From positions 3,968,001 to 4,032,000 of the forward strand of contig NZ_CP033219.1 in the NCBI RefSeq assembly GCF_004006175.1: 64,000 nt of DNA, in the 5' to 3' direction. Below are positions 52,286 through 61,720 of the stretch, piece by piece. This DNA comes from Parasedimentitalea marina (GTDB lineage Bacteria > Pseudomonadota > Alphaproteobacteria > Rhodobacterales > Rhodobacteraceae). How positions within the stretch are numbered: the stretch's first letter is position 1; the number at the start of each line of letters is the position of its first letter. Position numbers and translations under genes: made by a program. The notes beneath the pieces were generated by a model that had not been told where the DNA came from, did no database searches, and saw only the letters and a list, made by a program, of their open reading frames with translations.

Positions 52286-53031
52286 GTCAGGCCAGCACGT
52301 TTGCGGATTTCTTCATCGCGCTGCGAGATTTCACTGCCAATGTAGGCATCCGCATCGGGCGTACACATCCACAACAAAATCTTGGCCGGCCATTCCGCGG
52401 GCACGTGATCTTCCCAGTTCAGCTCGCTCACCGGATTAATACCGCTGGCTTTGATATCGCGCTGCATCTGCGTTGCCACGGTTCCGGGCGACAATCCAAT
52501 GGCGCGAATTCCGTTGCTGCGTTCCTCGAGGTCGAGCGACCTGGTCAGCATTGCCGCCCCGGCCTTAGAGGTACAATAGGCGCCCCATCCCTCAAGTGGG
52601 TTATGGGCCGCACCGGAGCTGACGGTCAAAATGGAACCACCTCCTGAGGCCTTCATCACCGGCAAGGCGGCGCGCATACCGTTGAACACGCCTTTGATAT
52701 TGATATCGATAACCTGGCCCCACGCATCCGGGTCCGCCTCGGCCAGTGGCCCAATGGGTTTCAGGACCCCGGCGTTGTTGATCAGTACATCCAACCCGCC
52801 AAACCGGTCGACGGTTTGCTTCACAGCTGCCTCAACAGAGGCATAATCGGAAACATCGCAGGCCAGTGCCAGCGCATTTTCGCCGATCTCAGCGGCGAGA
52901 GTCTCCAAGCTGTTCGCACTCCTTGCCAGCAAGGCCACATTGGCGCCCGCCGCCGCAAAAACCCGTGCAGCCTCGGCACCGATTCCCCGGCTTGCGCCCG
53001 TAATGATGACCGTCTTACCCTTGAATTCCAT
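52282..53031 (-). CDS. SDR-family oxidoreductase
   Basis: A 249-residue classical SDR: TGASRGIG (cofactor), INNAGVL, SILTVSSGAAHNP (Ser) and YCTSKAGAAML (Tyr-x3-Lys). LSPGTVATQMQRDIKASG is the usual post-catalytic loop. ALLARS after strand 2 is compatible with NADP(H). GGAG 9 nt before ATG 53031 supports this start over one 15 bp upstream. It forms a two-gene operon with the enoyl-CoA hydratase-like gene through an ATGA overlap, suggesting consecutive steps on an acyl-type substrate (inference). Confidence 0.93.
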   Translation of the reverse strand: MEFKGKTVIITGASRGIGAEAARVFAAAGANVALLARSANSLETLAAEIGENALALACDVSDYASVEAAVKQTVDRFGGLDVLINNAGVLKPIGPLAEADPDAWGQVIDINIKGVFNGMRAALPVMKASGGGSILTVSSGAAHNPLEGWGAYCTSKAGAAMLTRSLDLEERSNGIRAIGLSPGTVATQMQRDIKASGINPVSELNWEDHVPAEWPAKILLWMCTPDADAYIGSEISQRDEEIRKRAGLT

Positions 53032-53163
53032 AGATCTTATCTCCAACTCACGATTTCAATTCATGCTATTATGTATACGGGGAATCGTCGACGATCTCGC
53101 CCCTTGACGCGGATTACTCAACTGTCGACCATGTCCTCGCAGATTTAAAAGAAAGGTTGTCTT

Positions 53164-54687
53164 ATGTCAGTTTCCCTCGCACGCGGTTATGGTGCAGCGT
53201 TTATCTTGGTACTCTCCAGTCAGGGAGCACTGGCCGATGTTAGTGCCCAAGAGGTCTGGGACGATTGGAAGTCCTATCTGTCTGGTACCGGCTATGACGT
53301 CAATGGCACGGAAACCCTGGCCGATGGCACGCTCACGGTATCCGACGTGTCGATGATGATGCCCATCCCCGAAGAAGACGCCACTCTTGGGATGCGACTG
53401 CCTGAAATCCAGTTCTCCGAAAACGGTGATGGAACTGTCGACGTCCTGTTTCCCAAAGAGTTTCCGATCACGTTCAGCTTCAGCGGCGGTGGCGACGAAG
53501 GCACGGGTGAGATTATCTACAGCCACGACGGCAGCGCGATGCTGGTATCTGGCGATGCGTCAAACATGACCTACGATTATGCCTCTCCCATGGTCGAACT
53601 TGCCCTGGGCAAGGTGATGGCTGACGGCGAAGAAATGCCCGAAGGCATGATCAAGGCAACCATCTCGCTGATTGATGTGGTCACCAAAACCAACATGAGC
53701 ATTGGTGACATCCGTAACTATGATCAGAACATGACGGTCGGCACTCTGAATTATGACTTTGGTGCCAAGGAACCCGGTGGCTCCAGCGGTGGCTCTGCCA
53801 AGGGCAGCCTGCAGGGACTTAGCTTTGGCGGCACCAGTTCCATTCCCATGGGTCTGGATTTCGCAGATGTCAAAGCCATGTTCGCATCCGGTTTCGCCTT
53901 TGACGGAGCCTTTGCCTACGCGGGCGGCAATGCCTCCATTTCCGGTGTCGACCGCAGCGAGACTTTTGGGTTCGAATCCACATCCGAGGGTGGCAAAATC
54001 GCCGTTGCGATGGGCAATGGACAGCTGTCTTATGATCTGTCGCAATTGCAAACCACGGTCAACGTGACCAGCAGCGACCTGCCATTTCCGATCTCTCTGA
54101 CCTTTGCGGAATATGGCGCCAAACTGGCGATGCCAATTTCCAAATCTGACAGCGAGCAGGACTTTTCGATGGGCCTGACGCTGCGCGACTTTGCGGTTCC
54201 GGACATGCTGTGGGGCATGGTCGACCCAACCGGTGTCCTTTCGCACGAACCAGCAACAGTTGTGCTGGACCTGTCCGGCAAGGGCAAACTGTTGTTTGAC
54301 CTGTTCGACCCCGAAGCCATTGACGCCGTGGACATGGGCGATCAGGAACCCGGAGAGCTGAACGCGCTGACCATTCAGCAGCTGCAGGTCTCGGCAGCGG
54401 GCGCCAAACTGACAGGCACCGGCGACTTTACCTTCAACAACGATGATCTTGCCAGTTTTGATGGTTTGCCTGCCCCAACCGGCAGCGCCAGCCTGACACT
54501 GGTCGGGGCCAATACGCTGATGGACAAGCTGATCATGATGGGCCTGATGTCCGACAGCGACGCCATGGGCGCGCGGATGATGATGGGCATGCTGGCGGTT
54601 CCGGGCGAAGGCGAGGACACGCTGGATTCGAAACTGGAAATCACCGGCGACGGTCAGATTCTGGCCAACGGACAGCGCATCAAATAA
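53164..54687 (+). CDS. DUF2125 periplasmic protein, paralog 1
   Basis: A 507-residue secreted protein. Its Sec signal peptide ends near SSQGALA. The mature protein is rich in beta strands, Gly, Asp and Ser, and contains AQEVWDDWKSYLSGTGYDV at the start, a typical DUF2125 opening. Function unknown. It is the first of two tandem paralogs; both end in the same pattern (FNNDDL.SFDG.PAP.GSA, then MMMGM.AVPGEG and ANGQRIK). A strong terminator follows, so the copies are separate transcription units. Calcium-binding-like acidic repeats are possible but not classical. Confidence 0.88.
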   Translation: MSVSLARGYGAAFILVLSSQGALADVSAQEVWDDWKSYLSGTGYDVNGTETLADGTLTVSDVSMMMPIPEEDATLGMRLPEIQFSENGDGTVDVLFPKEFPITFSFSGGGDEGTGEIIYSHDGSAMLVSGDASNMTYDYASPMVELALGKVMADGEEMPEGMIKATISLIDVVTKTNMSIGDIRNYDQNMTVGTLNYDFGAKEPGGSSGGSAKGSLQGLSFGGTSSIPMGLDFADVKAMFASGFAFDGAFAYAGGNASISGVDRSETFGFESTSEGGKIAVAMGNGQLSYDLSQLQTTVNVTSSDLPFPISLTFAEYGAKLAMPISKSDSEQDFSMGLTLRDFAVPDMLWGMVDPTGVLSHEPATVVLDLSGKGKLLFDLFDPEAIDAVDMGDQEPGELNALTIQQLQVSAAGAKLTGTGDFTFNNDDLASFDGLPAPTGSASLTLVGANTLMDKLIMMGLMSDSDAMGARMMMGMLAVPGEGEDTLDSKLEITGDGQILANGQRIK

Positions 54688-54708
54688 ACGCACACTTGTC
54701 ACAAATTC

Positions 54709-54739
54709 AGGCCGCTACCCTTGGGGTGGCGGCCTTTTT
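54709..54739 (+). terminator. Rho-independent terminator between DUF2125 paralogs
   Basis: GGCCGCTACCC pairs with GGGTGGCGGCC (one wobble) around TTG, followed by TTTTTC. Confidence 0.9.
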
Positions 54740-54824
54740 CTTTGCGCCCATTGGTTGAAATTCCACATCTTACCGGCTTAGGTATGCGCAACACATTCTA
54801 ACCAAGATCTTTGAAAGGCTTTTC

Positions 54825-56372
54825 ATGAAGCTCAAGACCTCGACCGCCCTGCTTTCTATCGGCTTTGCCACCCTGACCGCCGCCCCTGCACTGGCTGACA
54901 TTACTGCAGATGATATCTGGAACAGCTATCAGGTCATCGCCGAAACCGTGGGGGGAGAGCTGACAGCAACCACCACCCGTGATGGCAACACCGTCACATT
55001 TGCGGACGCCAAGCTGCACCTTGTCTTCCCCGGCGACGAGGCTTCGCTCGACGTTTTGTACCCCACGCTGTCGTACACTGATAATGGGGACGGAACCCTC
55101 TCAATGGATCTGGAGGGCGCTCAGACCTACAGTTTTGTTTTGTCGGGCCCGGAACCGGAAACCGACCGCTTTTCTGCTGACATGATAATCACCTATTCTG
55201 ACGCCGAACTGGTCGCATCGGGCGATCCGGACGATATCACGTTCTCATATGCCATGGATGGGTTTGATTTCGAATTCCAGAATATAGATCTCAGCGGTCT
55301 CAAAGATGCTGAAATCTCTGAGAACGCAGTGTTTACCCTAACTGGCACAGGTTCAGCAGTGAATGGCACCAGCCGTCTGTCGCTGGGCGACCTTATCACT
55401 CTCGCTGGGCAATCAGAAATTTCCGGCATGGGCTATTCCATGACTGTCGAAAACATGCAGGGCGCTGTGACCACCACCACAGCCTCGTACGGCGAAATGG
55501 TTAGCCAATCAACAATCACACTGCCAACTGGCGGTATGTCGTTTATGAACCTGGCCGCGGCTTTGCATCAAGGGCTGTCACTCGAAGGCACCGGGACGTA
55601 CGGCAGCAGCAAAACGCAGACCTCGGTTATGATGAACGGCGAGCAGGTTTCATCCCAGACCATGACCGCCGGTTCATCAACAAGCGCCTTGTCCGCCAAC
55701 GCCGAGGCTGTTCAGCTTACCGCTAAAGGATCGAATATCGGCATAGATGCGCTCATCAATATTGGCATGGCGCTGTCAATTGAGGCTAAAATCGACCAGG
55801 TGACCGGGGATTTCCGTATGCCAGTTTCGGCATCCGATGAGCAACAAAATTTCACCATGGCATTCGGCTTTACAGGTCTGGATCTTGGCGATGGAATCTG
55901 GTCGATGTTCGACCCGGCTGAGGTTCTGCCCCGTGATCCGGCAAATGTTTCGGTGAACCTAACCGGCCAAACCACCCTGACACAGGACTTGCTGAACTTC
56001 GTCGAAATGATGGCGCTGGACAATGATGACATCCCGCTGGAGCTCAACGCGCTGACCATCAAGGACTTCCTGATTTCAGCCGCCGGGGCCAGCCTGTCCG
56101 GTACAGGGGATTTCGCGTTTAACAACGATGATCTCACCAGCTTTGACGGCATGCCTGCCCCGTCCGGCAGTGCAAATCTGCAACTCAACGGCGCCAATGG
56201 ATTGATCGACAGGTTGATCGAAATGGGCCTGGTCCAGGAATCAGACGCCATGGGTGTGCGTATGATGATGGGCATGATGGCGGTCCCCGGCGAAGGCGAC
56301 GACAGCCTGAAATCCGAGATCGAAATCACCGAGGACGGCCAGATCACCGCCAACGGCCAGCGTATCAAATAA
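54825..56372 (+). CDS. DUF2125 periplasmic protein, paralog 2
   Basis: A 515-residue paralog of the preceding gene. The signal peptide ends in APALA, and the mature protein opens DITADDIWNSYQVIAETVGGEL. Co-linear similarity runs through the length and is strongest in the last ~90 residues. GAAG- and AAAGG-type purines precede the ATG. The 137-bp gap and intervening terminator imply its own promoter. Function unknown; secretion and Asp/Thr-rich composition suggest a periplasmic or outer-membrane-associated beta protein. Confidence 0.88.
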   Translation: MKLKTSTALLSIGFATLTAAPALADITADDIWNSYQVIAETVGGELTATTTRDGNTVTFADAKLHLVFPGDEASLDVLYPTLSYTDNGDGTLSMDLEGAQTYSFVLSGPEPETDRFSADMIITYSDAELVASGDPDDITFSYAMDGFDFEFQNIDLSGLKDAEISENAVFTLTGTGSAVNGTSRLSLGDLITLAGQSEISGMGYSMTVENMQGAVTTTTASYGEMVSQSTITLPTGGMSFMNLAAALHQGLSLEGTGTYGSSKTQTSVMMNGEQVSSQTMTAGSSTSALSANAEAVQLTAKGSNIGIDALINIGMALSIEAKIDQVTGDFRMPVSASDEQQNFTMAFGFTGLDLGDGIWSMFDPAEVLPRDPANVSVNLTGQTTLTQDLLNFVEMMALDNDDIPLELNALTIKDFLISAAGASLSGTGDFAFNNDDLTSFDGMPAPSGSANLQLNGANGLIDRLIEMGLVQESDAMGVRMMMGMMAVPGEGDDSLKSEIEITEDGQITANGQRIK

Positions 56373-56403
56373 GCGCACACCTAAGCGCACCGTCACATTA
56401 CGG

Positions 56404-56432
56404 TAAAGGGGCTGCGATCTGTGGCCCCTTTT
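56404..56432 (+). terminator. Rho-independent terminator after DUF2125 paralog 2
   Basis: AAAGGGGC-N11-GCCCCTTTT. The stem's own 3' side supplies the U-run. Confidence 0.75.
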
Positions 56433-56514
56433 GCCATTGTCGCCATTGCGCTGGCCGGGTGCACTGGTAGAGTCAGATCCAGACTCTCGCAGCCAATCAA
56501 CACAGCAGGACCCC

Positions 56515-57861
56515 ATGACCCAATCCCCAGAAAATCTCTGCCATGCCCTGATTGATGCCGCCAAAGCCGCCGGTGCGGATGGGGCCGATGCCATGGCCGC
56601 CGAGGGCCAGTCGATCTCGATCGAGGTACGCGAGGGGGCACTGGAACATGCCGAACGCTCGGAAGGCACCGATCTGGGGCTGCGGGTGTTTGTCGGCAAG
56701 CAGCAGGCGCTGGTGTCTTCGTCGGATGCGCGCCCCGAAACGCTGATCGCCATGGCGGAACGCGCCGTTGCCATGGCACGTGAGGCCCCCGAGGACCCCT
56801 ATGCCGGCCTCGCCGATGCCTCGCAACTGATCACAGACTGGGACCTGGCGGCGTTTGAACTGGAAGACACTTCTGCCGAGCCCGCCCCCGAGGCGCTGAA
56901 GACTGATGCCATTGCCGCCGAAGCTGCCTGTCAGGCGATTGACGGTATTTCACAGGTCCAATCGGCCGGGGCCTCCTATGGCACCCACGCAGTTCATCTG
57001 GCCGCGTCAAATGGGTTTTCCGGCGGTTATTGCCGCACCAGCCGCTCGCTGTCCTGCGTTGGCATTGCCGGTACGGGCACCGGAATGGAGCGCGACCACG
57101 ATGGCGATTCGCGTACCTTTCAAGGCGATCTGCGCTCGGCCGAAGAAATTGGCCGCACCGCCGGCACACGCGCCGTTGAACGGCTGAACGCGCGCAAGCC
57201 CGACACCGGCAGCTATCCGGTGCTGTTCGACGAACGGATCTCGTCCTCGCTGATCGGGCATTTGCTGTCTGCCATCAACGGGGCGTCAATTGCGCGGGGC
57301 TCGTCCTGGCTAAAGGACAGCATGGGTGAACAGATTCTGCCCTCTAACATGTCGGTGATCGAAGACCCGTTTCGCCCCCGCATCGCCGGATCACGCCCCT
57401 TTGACGGCGAAGGTCTGGCCACACGCCGCCGCGCCATAATCGAAGATGGCATGTTGACCGGCTGGACCCTGGATCTGGCCTCGGCCCGCAAGCTGGGTCT
57501 GGACAGCAGCGCCAATGCGGTGCGCGGTATCGGATCGGTGCCGACGCCATCAAACTGGAACATCGCACTGACACCGGGCGACCAAAGCCGCCTGGATCTG
57601 ATCCGCTCCATGGGCACTGGGTTGCTGGTGACCTCGATGATCGGCTCGACGATCAACTCGAACAATGGCGATTATTCGCGCGGGGCATCGGGGTTCTGGG
57701 TCGAGAATGGCGAGATCGCCTATCCGGTCAACGAATGCACCATCGCGGGCAATCTGCGCGACATGCTCAAGCGGATCATCCCGGCCAATGACGCGCGCAG
57801 CTATCTGTCGCGGGTGGTGCCCTCCATCCTGATCGAAGGCATGACCCTTGCCGGCAACTGA
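56515..57861 (+). CDS. pmbA: TldE/PmbA-type metallopeptidase homolog
   Basis: A 448-residue TldD/TldE family protein. It has the family N-domain (SISIEVREGALEHAERSEGTDLGLRVFVGKQQ) and C-domain landmarks (GSSWLKDSMGEQILP, FDGEGLATRRRAIIEDGMLTGWTLDLASARKLG). The zinc motif HExxxH of TldD is absent, which fits the TldE/PmbA subunit that forms a heterodimer with TldD. TldD/E process peptides such as microcin B17 and CcdA. AGGA precedes ATG 56515 closely. A TTG-started phosphatase gene overlaps its end. Confidence 0.92.
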   Translation: MTQSPENLCHALIDAAKAAGADGADAMAAEGQSISIEVREGALEHAERSEGTDLGLRVFVGKQQALVSSSDARPETLIAMAERAVAMAREAPEDPYAGLADASQLITDWDLAAFELEDTSAEPAPEALKTDAIAAEAACQAIDGISQVQSAGASYGTHAVHLAASNGFSGGYCRTSRSLSCVGIAGTGTGMERDHDGDSRTFQGDLRSAEEIGRTAGTRAVERLNARKPDTGSYPVLFDERISSSLIGHLLSAINGASIARGSSWLKDSMGEQILPSNMSVIEDPFRPRIAGSRPFDGEGLATRRRAIIEDGMLTGWTLDLASARKLGLDSSANAVRGIGSVPTPSNWNIALTPGDQSRLDLIRSMGTGLLVTSMIGSTINSNNGDYSRGASGFWVENGEIAYPVNECTIAGNLRDMLKRIIPANDARSYLSRVVPSILIEGMTLAGN

Positions 57862-58636
57862 CTTAGATCTGCTGATCCAGGCGGCACAACGGGCGGGCGA
57901 GATCGCAACGCAATTCTCTGGCCCCGAGGCAAAACGATGGGACAAGCCCGAGGGGGCTGGCCCGGTGACCGAGGCCGACCTGGCGGTCAATGCCATGCTA
58001 GAGGATATGCTGCCCAAGGCGCGTCCTGACTATGGCTGGCTGTCCGAAGAGAGCGAGGACAATTCTGACCGGCTGGCCAGGGATCATGTGTTTATCATCG
58101 ACCCGATCGACGGCACCCGCAGCTTTGCCGCCGGGTCCACCACCTGGGCCCATGCATTGGCGGTGGCCGAAAGAGGCGAAGTGACAGCGGCAGTGATCTA
58201 CCTGCCACAGCGGGATTTGATGTACACCGCAGCCAAGGGTCAGGGGGCCCAGTGTAACGGCGCACCCATCGCCGTTTCCGACCTGACCGACCTGACCATG
58301 GCTGACGTTCTTGCAGCCCGGCCAATCATGGAGCCGCAACACTGGCAAGGCGGTCAAGTCCCTGATTTCACCCGCAGCTACCGCCCGTCACTGGCCTACC
58401 GCATGGCCAAAGTGGCCGATGGTCGGTTTGACGCAATGCTGACCCTGCGGCCCAGTTGGGAATGGGACATTGCGGCCGGCGATCTGATCCTGCGTGAGGC
58501 CGGTGGACAGATTTCAGACCGCGCGGGCCTGCCGTTGATGTTCAACAACCCGCACCCCCAGCTGAACGGGGTGGTTGCAACCAATTTCGAATTGCACCGC
58601 GCACTGATTGCGGCGCTTGCCACCCCTGATCTATAA
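57848..58636 (+). CDS. Inositol-monophosphatase-family (CysQ-like) phosphatase
   Basis: A 262-residue Mg2+-dependent phosphatase. WLSEESEDN (metal Glu), IIDPIDGTRSFAAG (DPIDGT motif) and WEWDIAAGDLILREAGG (WDIAAG motif) define the family. The 3'(2'),5'-bisphosphate nucleotidase CysQ subgroup is likelier than inositol phosphatase given the length, but this is inference. The start is TTG at 57848, overlapping pmbA by 14 bp; GAAGG lies about 8 nt upstream. It is the second gene of the pmbA-cysQ-like-waaA-lpxK block. Confidence 0.9.
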   Translation: MPATDLDLLIQAAQRAGEIATQFSGPEAKRWDKPEGAGPVTEADLAVNAMLEDMLPKARPDYGWLSEESEDNSDRLARDHVFIIDPIDGTRSFAAGSTTWAHALAVAERGEVTAAVIYLPQRDLMYTAAKGQGAQCNGAPIAVSDLTDLTMADVLAARPIMEPQHWQGGQVPDFTRSYRPSLAYRMAKVADGRFDAMLTLRPSWEWDIAAGDLILREAGGQISDRAGLPLMFNNPHPQLNGVVATNFELHRALIAALATPDL

Positions 58637-58651
58637 GTTGGGCGACGCTTG

Positions 58652-58675
58652 ACCTACTTTGCCAAAGGCGTAGGT
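58652..58675 (+). other. Hairpin between the cysQ-like gene and waaA
   Basis: ACCTAC and GTAGGT close a stem whose inner part TTTG/CAAA also pairs. There is no U-run. It could be an RNA-processing site or weak terminator. Confidence 0.4.
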
Positions 58676-58716
58676 TGCCGCTGATCCGGAACAAATTGAC
58701 ACTGGAGAACACTACA

Positions 58717-58788
58717 ATGGCGCAACGGTTTCACCCTGTCCTTGGGGCGACGCACATAAGCTTTCTCTGTCGCGTCCGACAAACCTAG
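58717..58788 (+). pseudogene. Probable DUF4170 gene remnant
   Basis: A 23-codon ORF (starts MAQRFHPVLGA, ends VRQT) has a good GGAG ribosome binding site 9 nt upstream. In Rhodobacterales a DUF4170 gene of about 75-80 residues, beginning like M-x-Q-x-FHLVFGG, usually sits between the cysQ-like gene and waaA. This ORF keeps that opening but loses the rest within 12 residues. A deletion relic is the best explanation, recalled from family knowledge and not verified by alignment. Alternatively it is a leader peptide for waaA, whose ATG follows 10 bp later. Confidence 0.45.
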
Positions 58789-58798
58789 GCCGATCGAT

Positions 58799-60019
58799 AT
58801 GGATCAACCCAATGCCGCTTCGCGGGCCAAACCCTGGCGCAAGCCATTGACTGCTGACGCCCGCCCACCGCGGCCAACCGGCGAGCTGATATGGGCCCAT
58901 GTCACCAACACCGAGCGGTTTCTGGCCCTGGGTGATCTGGGGCAGCGGCTGAAAACAATGCGGCCTGATTTGTCCCTGATCGTGACCTGCGAGCCCGGAC
59001 TTGCCTGTACATCAAAGCCCGAGGGCTACGATCTGATCATTGGTGAACTCCCCGCCGACCAGCCGGCTGATGTGCGTAGTTTTCTTAACCATTGGTGCCC
59101 AGATATCTGCCTTTGGGCTGGGGGCAACCTGCGACCAGTTCTGATGCGGGCCTGTGGCGAACGCGGCATCAATTCACTGCTCATTGATATTGAAGCAGGC
59201 GAACTCCCGGCGCGCAAAAGCCGCTGGTTGCCAGACAAAAGTCGCAAGTTGCTGGACAAGTTTTCCGGGATCATGACCCCCTCCTCGGCGGCAATAGCAC
59301 AAATGCGCCGGTCAGGTATTGCGCCCACCAAGGTCTCTCTGACCTCGCGACTGCGCCTATCATCGACCTTGCCGGCCTATCACGAGGACGAGCTAAGCCG
59401 CATGCGCGAGAAATTAGGCAGCCGTCAGGTTTGGTTGTCAGCCCATACGCGCCCGGGTGAAATTGAGACGGTATTTGGCGCCCACCGCAACGCCTTGCGC
59501 TTGTTGCACCGTCTTCTTTTGGTGTTGTCCGTGGAACAGTATTCAGATCTGGAGGCCGTCCGGGACATGTTGCATGACACCGGGCTTCGGTGGGCCGACT
59601 GGGAGGCAGGCGAAGATCTGGACGACAACACCCAGGTTTTGCTGACTTGCGACGAAGATTTGGGGCTATGGTACCGTGTCGCCCCTGTCAGCCTGTTGGC
59701 CGGAACCCTGGAAAAGGACAAAAGCGGCCACAATCCGATGGACGCCGCAGCATTGGGATCAGCCATCCTGCATGGCCCCCATATTGGGCCCCATGCCCCC
59801 CTGTATGACCGCTTGACCAAGGCAGGCGCGGCACTGGAAGTGCAGGGAAAAGACGAATTGGCGGTGCAAATAATCCAGCTATCCGCACCAGACAAGGCGG
59901 CTGAAATGGCCGTCGCCGGCTGGCAAGTGGTGACCGAAAGCGCCAAGTTGACGGATCTGTTGCTGGATAAAATCCAGGACATGTTGGACCTGCGCGAGGT
60001 ACGCCATGCGACCACCTGA
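58799..60019 (+). CDS. waaA: 3-deoxy-D-manno-octulosonic acid (Kdo) transferase
   Basis: A 406-residue GT30-type protein. The N-terminal acceptor domain is divergent ([40 protein letters not shown]). In the C-domain, [12 protein letters not shown] and [32 protein letters not shown] match the WaaA CMP-Kdo-binding motifs. It adds Kdo to lipid IVA at the inner membrane. Unlike Escherichia coli WaaA there is no N-terminal transmembrane anchor; the start is hydrophilic. lpxK overlaps its 3' end by 14 bp, supporting a lipid A/Kdo operon. Confidence 0.88.
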   Translation: MDQPNAASRAKPWRKPLTADARPPRPTGELIWAHVTNTERFLALGDLGQRLKTMRPDLSLIVTCEPGLACTSKPEGYDLIIGELPADQPADVRSFLNHWCPDICLWAGGNLRPVLMRACGERGINSLLIDIEAGELPARKSRWLPDKSRKLLDKFSGIMTPSSAAIAQMRRSGIAPTKVSLTSRLRLSSTLPAYHEDELSRMREKLGSRQVWLSAHTRPGEIETVFGAHRNALRLLHRLLLVLSVEQYSDLEAVRDMLHDTGLRWADWEAGEDLDDNTQVLLTCDEDLGLWYRVAPVSLLAGTLEKDKSGHNPMDAAALGSAILHGPHIGPHAPLYDRLTKAGAALEVQGKDELAVQIIQLSAPDKAAEMAVAGWQVVTESAKLTDLLLDKIQDMLDLREVRHATT

Positions 60020-61010
60020 ATTCTGGAACACCCCCCCCGGGACGTTTGACCTGCGCGCCACTCTTCTGGCTCCATTGGGTTGGATCTATGGGGGCGCCAC
60101 CGCACGCCGCGTTGCCAAGCAGGCCTCGGCGACGCTCGACATACCCGTCATCTGCGTTGGGAATCTGAATGCAGGTGGAACCGGCAAAACACCCACAGTG
60201 ATTTGGTTGCTGGAGGCCCTGCGTGACATGGGCCACGACCCCCATGTCGTCAGTCGCGGCTACGGCGGTTCTCTGCGGGGGCCGGTGATGGTCGACCCCG
60301 GACTCCATGACGCCAAACAGACCGGCGATGAGCCGCTGCTGCTGGCCGCCTTTGCCAAGGTTTGGGTGGCCCGCGATCGCGCCGCCGGTGCCCAGGCCGC
60401 TGCCCGCAGCGGTGCATCGGTTGTTGTGCTGGATGACGGCTTTCAAAACCCGGCTGTGGCCAAAGATCTGTCGATCATCGTCGTCGATGCCCAGCGCGGA
60501 TTTGGCAATGGTCGCTGCCTGCCCGCAGGTCCGCTGCGTGAAACTGTCGATGTGGGGCTGAAGCGCGCAGATCTGGTGCTGTCGCTTGGGTCGGATAAGG
60601 CGCAGGCCAGGTTTGCCGGGCAATGGCAGGATCACTTGCAGGGTTTGCCGCATTTCACCGGTGCAGTGCAGCCACTGGAAACCGGCATGCAGTGGGAGGG
60701 CACATCGGTTCTGGCCTTTGCCGGCATAGGCCATCCGCAGAAATTCTTTGAGACACTCAAATCGCTTGGCGCTGACATCCACCGCGCCGAGGCGCTGGAG
60801 GATCATCAGACCCTGTCGCCAGCTCTGATGACGCGACTGGAAGCAGAGGCCAAACTTCTGGGGGCGCAACTGGTGACCACTGAAAAAGACGCCGTACGCC
60901 TACCGGACAGTTTCCGCACCAAGGTGATCACTCTGCCGGTCAGATTGCAGATCTCAAAAGACGCGGGCCTGCGTCAAATTCTACGGCGTTCAGCCCCAAC
61001 AACATCCTAG
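60006..61010 (+). CDS. lpxK: Tetraacyldisaccharide 4'-kinase
   Basis: A 334-residue lipid A kinase. [23 protein letters not shown] is the P-loop, [14 protein letters not shown] and [30 protein letters not shown] the conserved LpxK blocks, and [12 protein letters not shown] the late motif. It phosphorylates the 4' position of the disaccharide before Kdo transfer. A hydrophobic N-terminal segment ([12 protein letters not shown]) fits membrane association. It overlaps waaA. A hairpin follows the stop. Confidence 0.95.
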   Translation: MRPPEFWNTPPGTFDLRATLLAPLGWIYGGATARRVAKQASATLDIPVICVGNLNAGGTGKTPTVIWLLEALRDMGHDPHVVSRGYGGSLRGPVMVDPGLHDAKQTGDEPLLLAAFAKVWVARDRAAGAQAAARSGASVVVLDDGFQNPAVAKDLSIIVVDAQRGFGNGRCLPAGPLRETVDVGLKRADLVLSLGSDKAQARFAGQWQDHLQGLPHFTGAVQPLETGMQWEGTSVLAFAGIGHPQKFFETLKSLGADIHRAEALEDHQTLSPALMTRLEAEAKLLGAQLVTTEKDAVRLPDSFRTKVITLPVRLQISKDAGLRQILRRSAPTTS

Positions 61011-61015
61011 GCACT

Positions 61016-61037
61016 GGCCCGACGTAACCGTCGGGCC
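61016..61037. terminator. Bidirectional hairpin between lpxK and the dsbA-like gene
   Basis: GGCCCGACG-TAAC-CGTCGGGCC is a 9-bp perfect stem between convergent stops 35 bp apart. It has no U-run. Confidence 0.65.
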
Positions 61038-61045
61038 AAATGGTC

Positions 61046-61720
61046 TTAGCCGTCCAGTTCAGCGTCGATCAACGCCTTAAAGGTATCGTAGCCCTGGTTG
61101 GCAACGGCAGTGCCATTCAGGATGAAGGACGGAGTGGACTGAATGCCATCCGCTTCAGCGTTTTCCTGATACCAGCTGACCAAAGTCTGCGCTTTCTCAC
61201 CATCTTGCAGGCAGGCCTCTAGCTGCTCGTTTTCAATCCCGGCCAAACGACCGATCTTGCGCAGTTCGTCGACGATTTCGGGGGCACCACCGGCGCGCGA
61301 CCATGTCGACTGACCAGTATATATCAGGTCAGAAATTCCAAAGAATTTCTCAGGGCCGGCACAGCGTGCGATCAACGAGGCCCATAGACCATAGCGGTCA
61401 AAATAGACCTCACGGTAGATGAACTTGACCTTGCCGGTGTCGATGTAGTCAGCCTTCAGCTGCTTATACGCGCCCGAATGGAAATTAGCGCAATGCGGGC
61501 AGGTGTAGGACGCATATTCAATCAGCGTAACCGGCGCATCTTCGGCACCTAATACCATCTCGGTGATGGTCGAAGTGTCAACCTCACCTGCCTCTTGTGC
61601 GGAAGCGGCTCCGACAAACGGAAGCTCGGACACGGTACTGGGCGTCTTAGACCCCATCAGGGCATAGCCCCCCGCAACCACTGCAACCGCAGCTAGGACA
61701 CCAGTCATCAAACGGGCCAT
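61046..61720 (-). CDS. DsbA-family thiol:disulfide protein
   Basis: A 224-residue thioredoxin-fold protein. An N-terminal membrane or signal segment (LMTGVLAAVAVVAGGYALM) precedes the active site EYASYTCPHCANFH (CPHC, the DsbA type). TPSFILNGTAV has the cis-Pro loop. It would act in the periplasm, anchored or secreted, as an oxidant or chaperone for disulfide formation. Its ATG overlaps the upstream DUF721 stop (TAATG), so they are co-translated. Confidence 0.93.
   Translation of the reverse strand: MARLMTGVLAAVAVVAGGYALMGSKTPSTVSELPFVGAASAQEAGEVDTSTITEMVLGAEDAPVTLIEYASYTCPHCANFHSGAYKQLKADYIDTGKVKFIYREVYFDRYGLWASLIARCAGPEKFFGISDLIYTGQSTWSRAGGAPEIVDELRKIGRLAGIENEQLEACLQDGEKAQTLVSWYQENAEADGIQSTPSFILNGTAVANQGYDTFKALIDAELDG

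Noticed and set aside
53560..54702. A 380-codon open frame opposite DUF2125 paralog 1
   Set aside because: It is a shadow frame; the + strand product has a signal peptide and a paralog next door that confirms it as the real gene.
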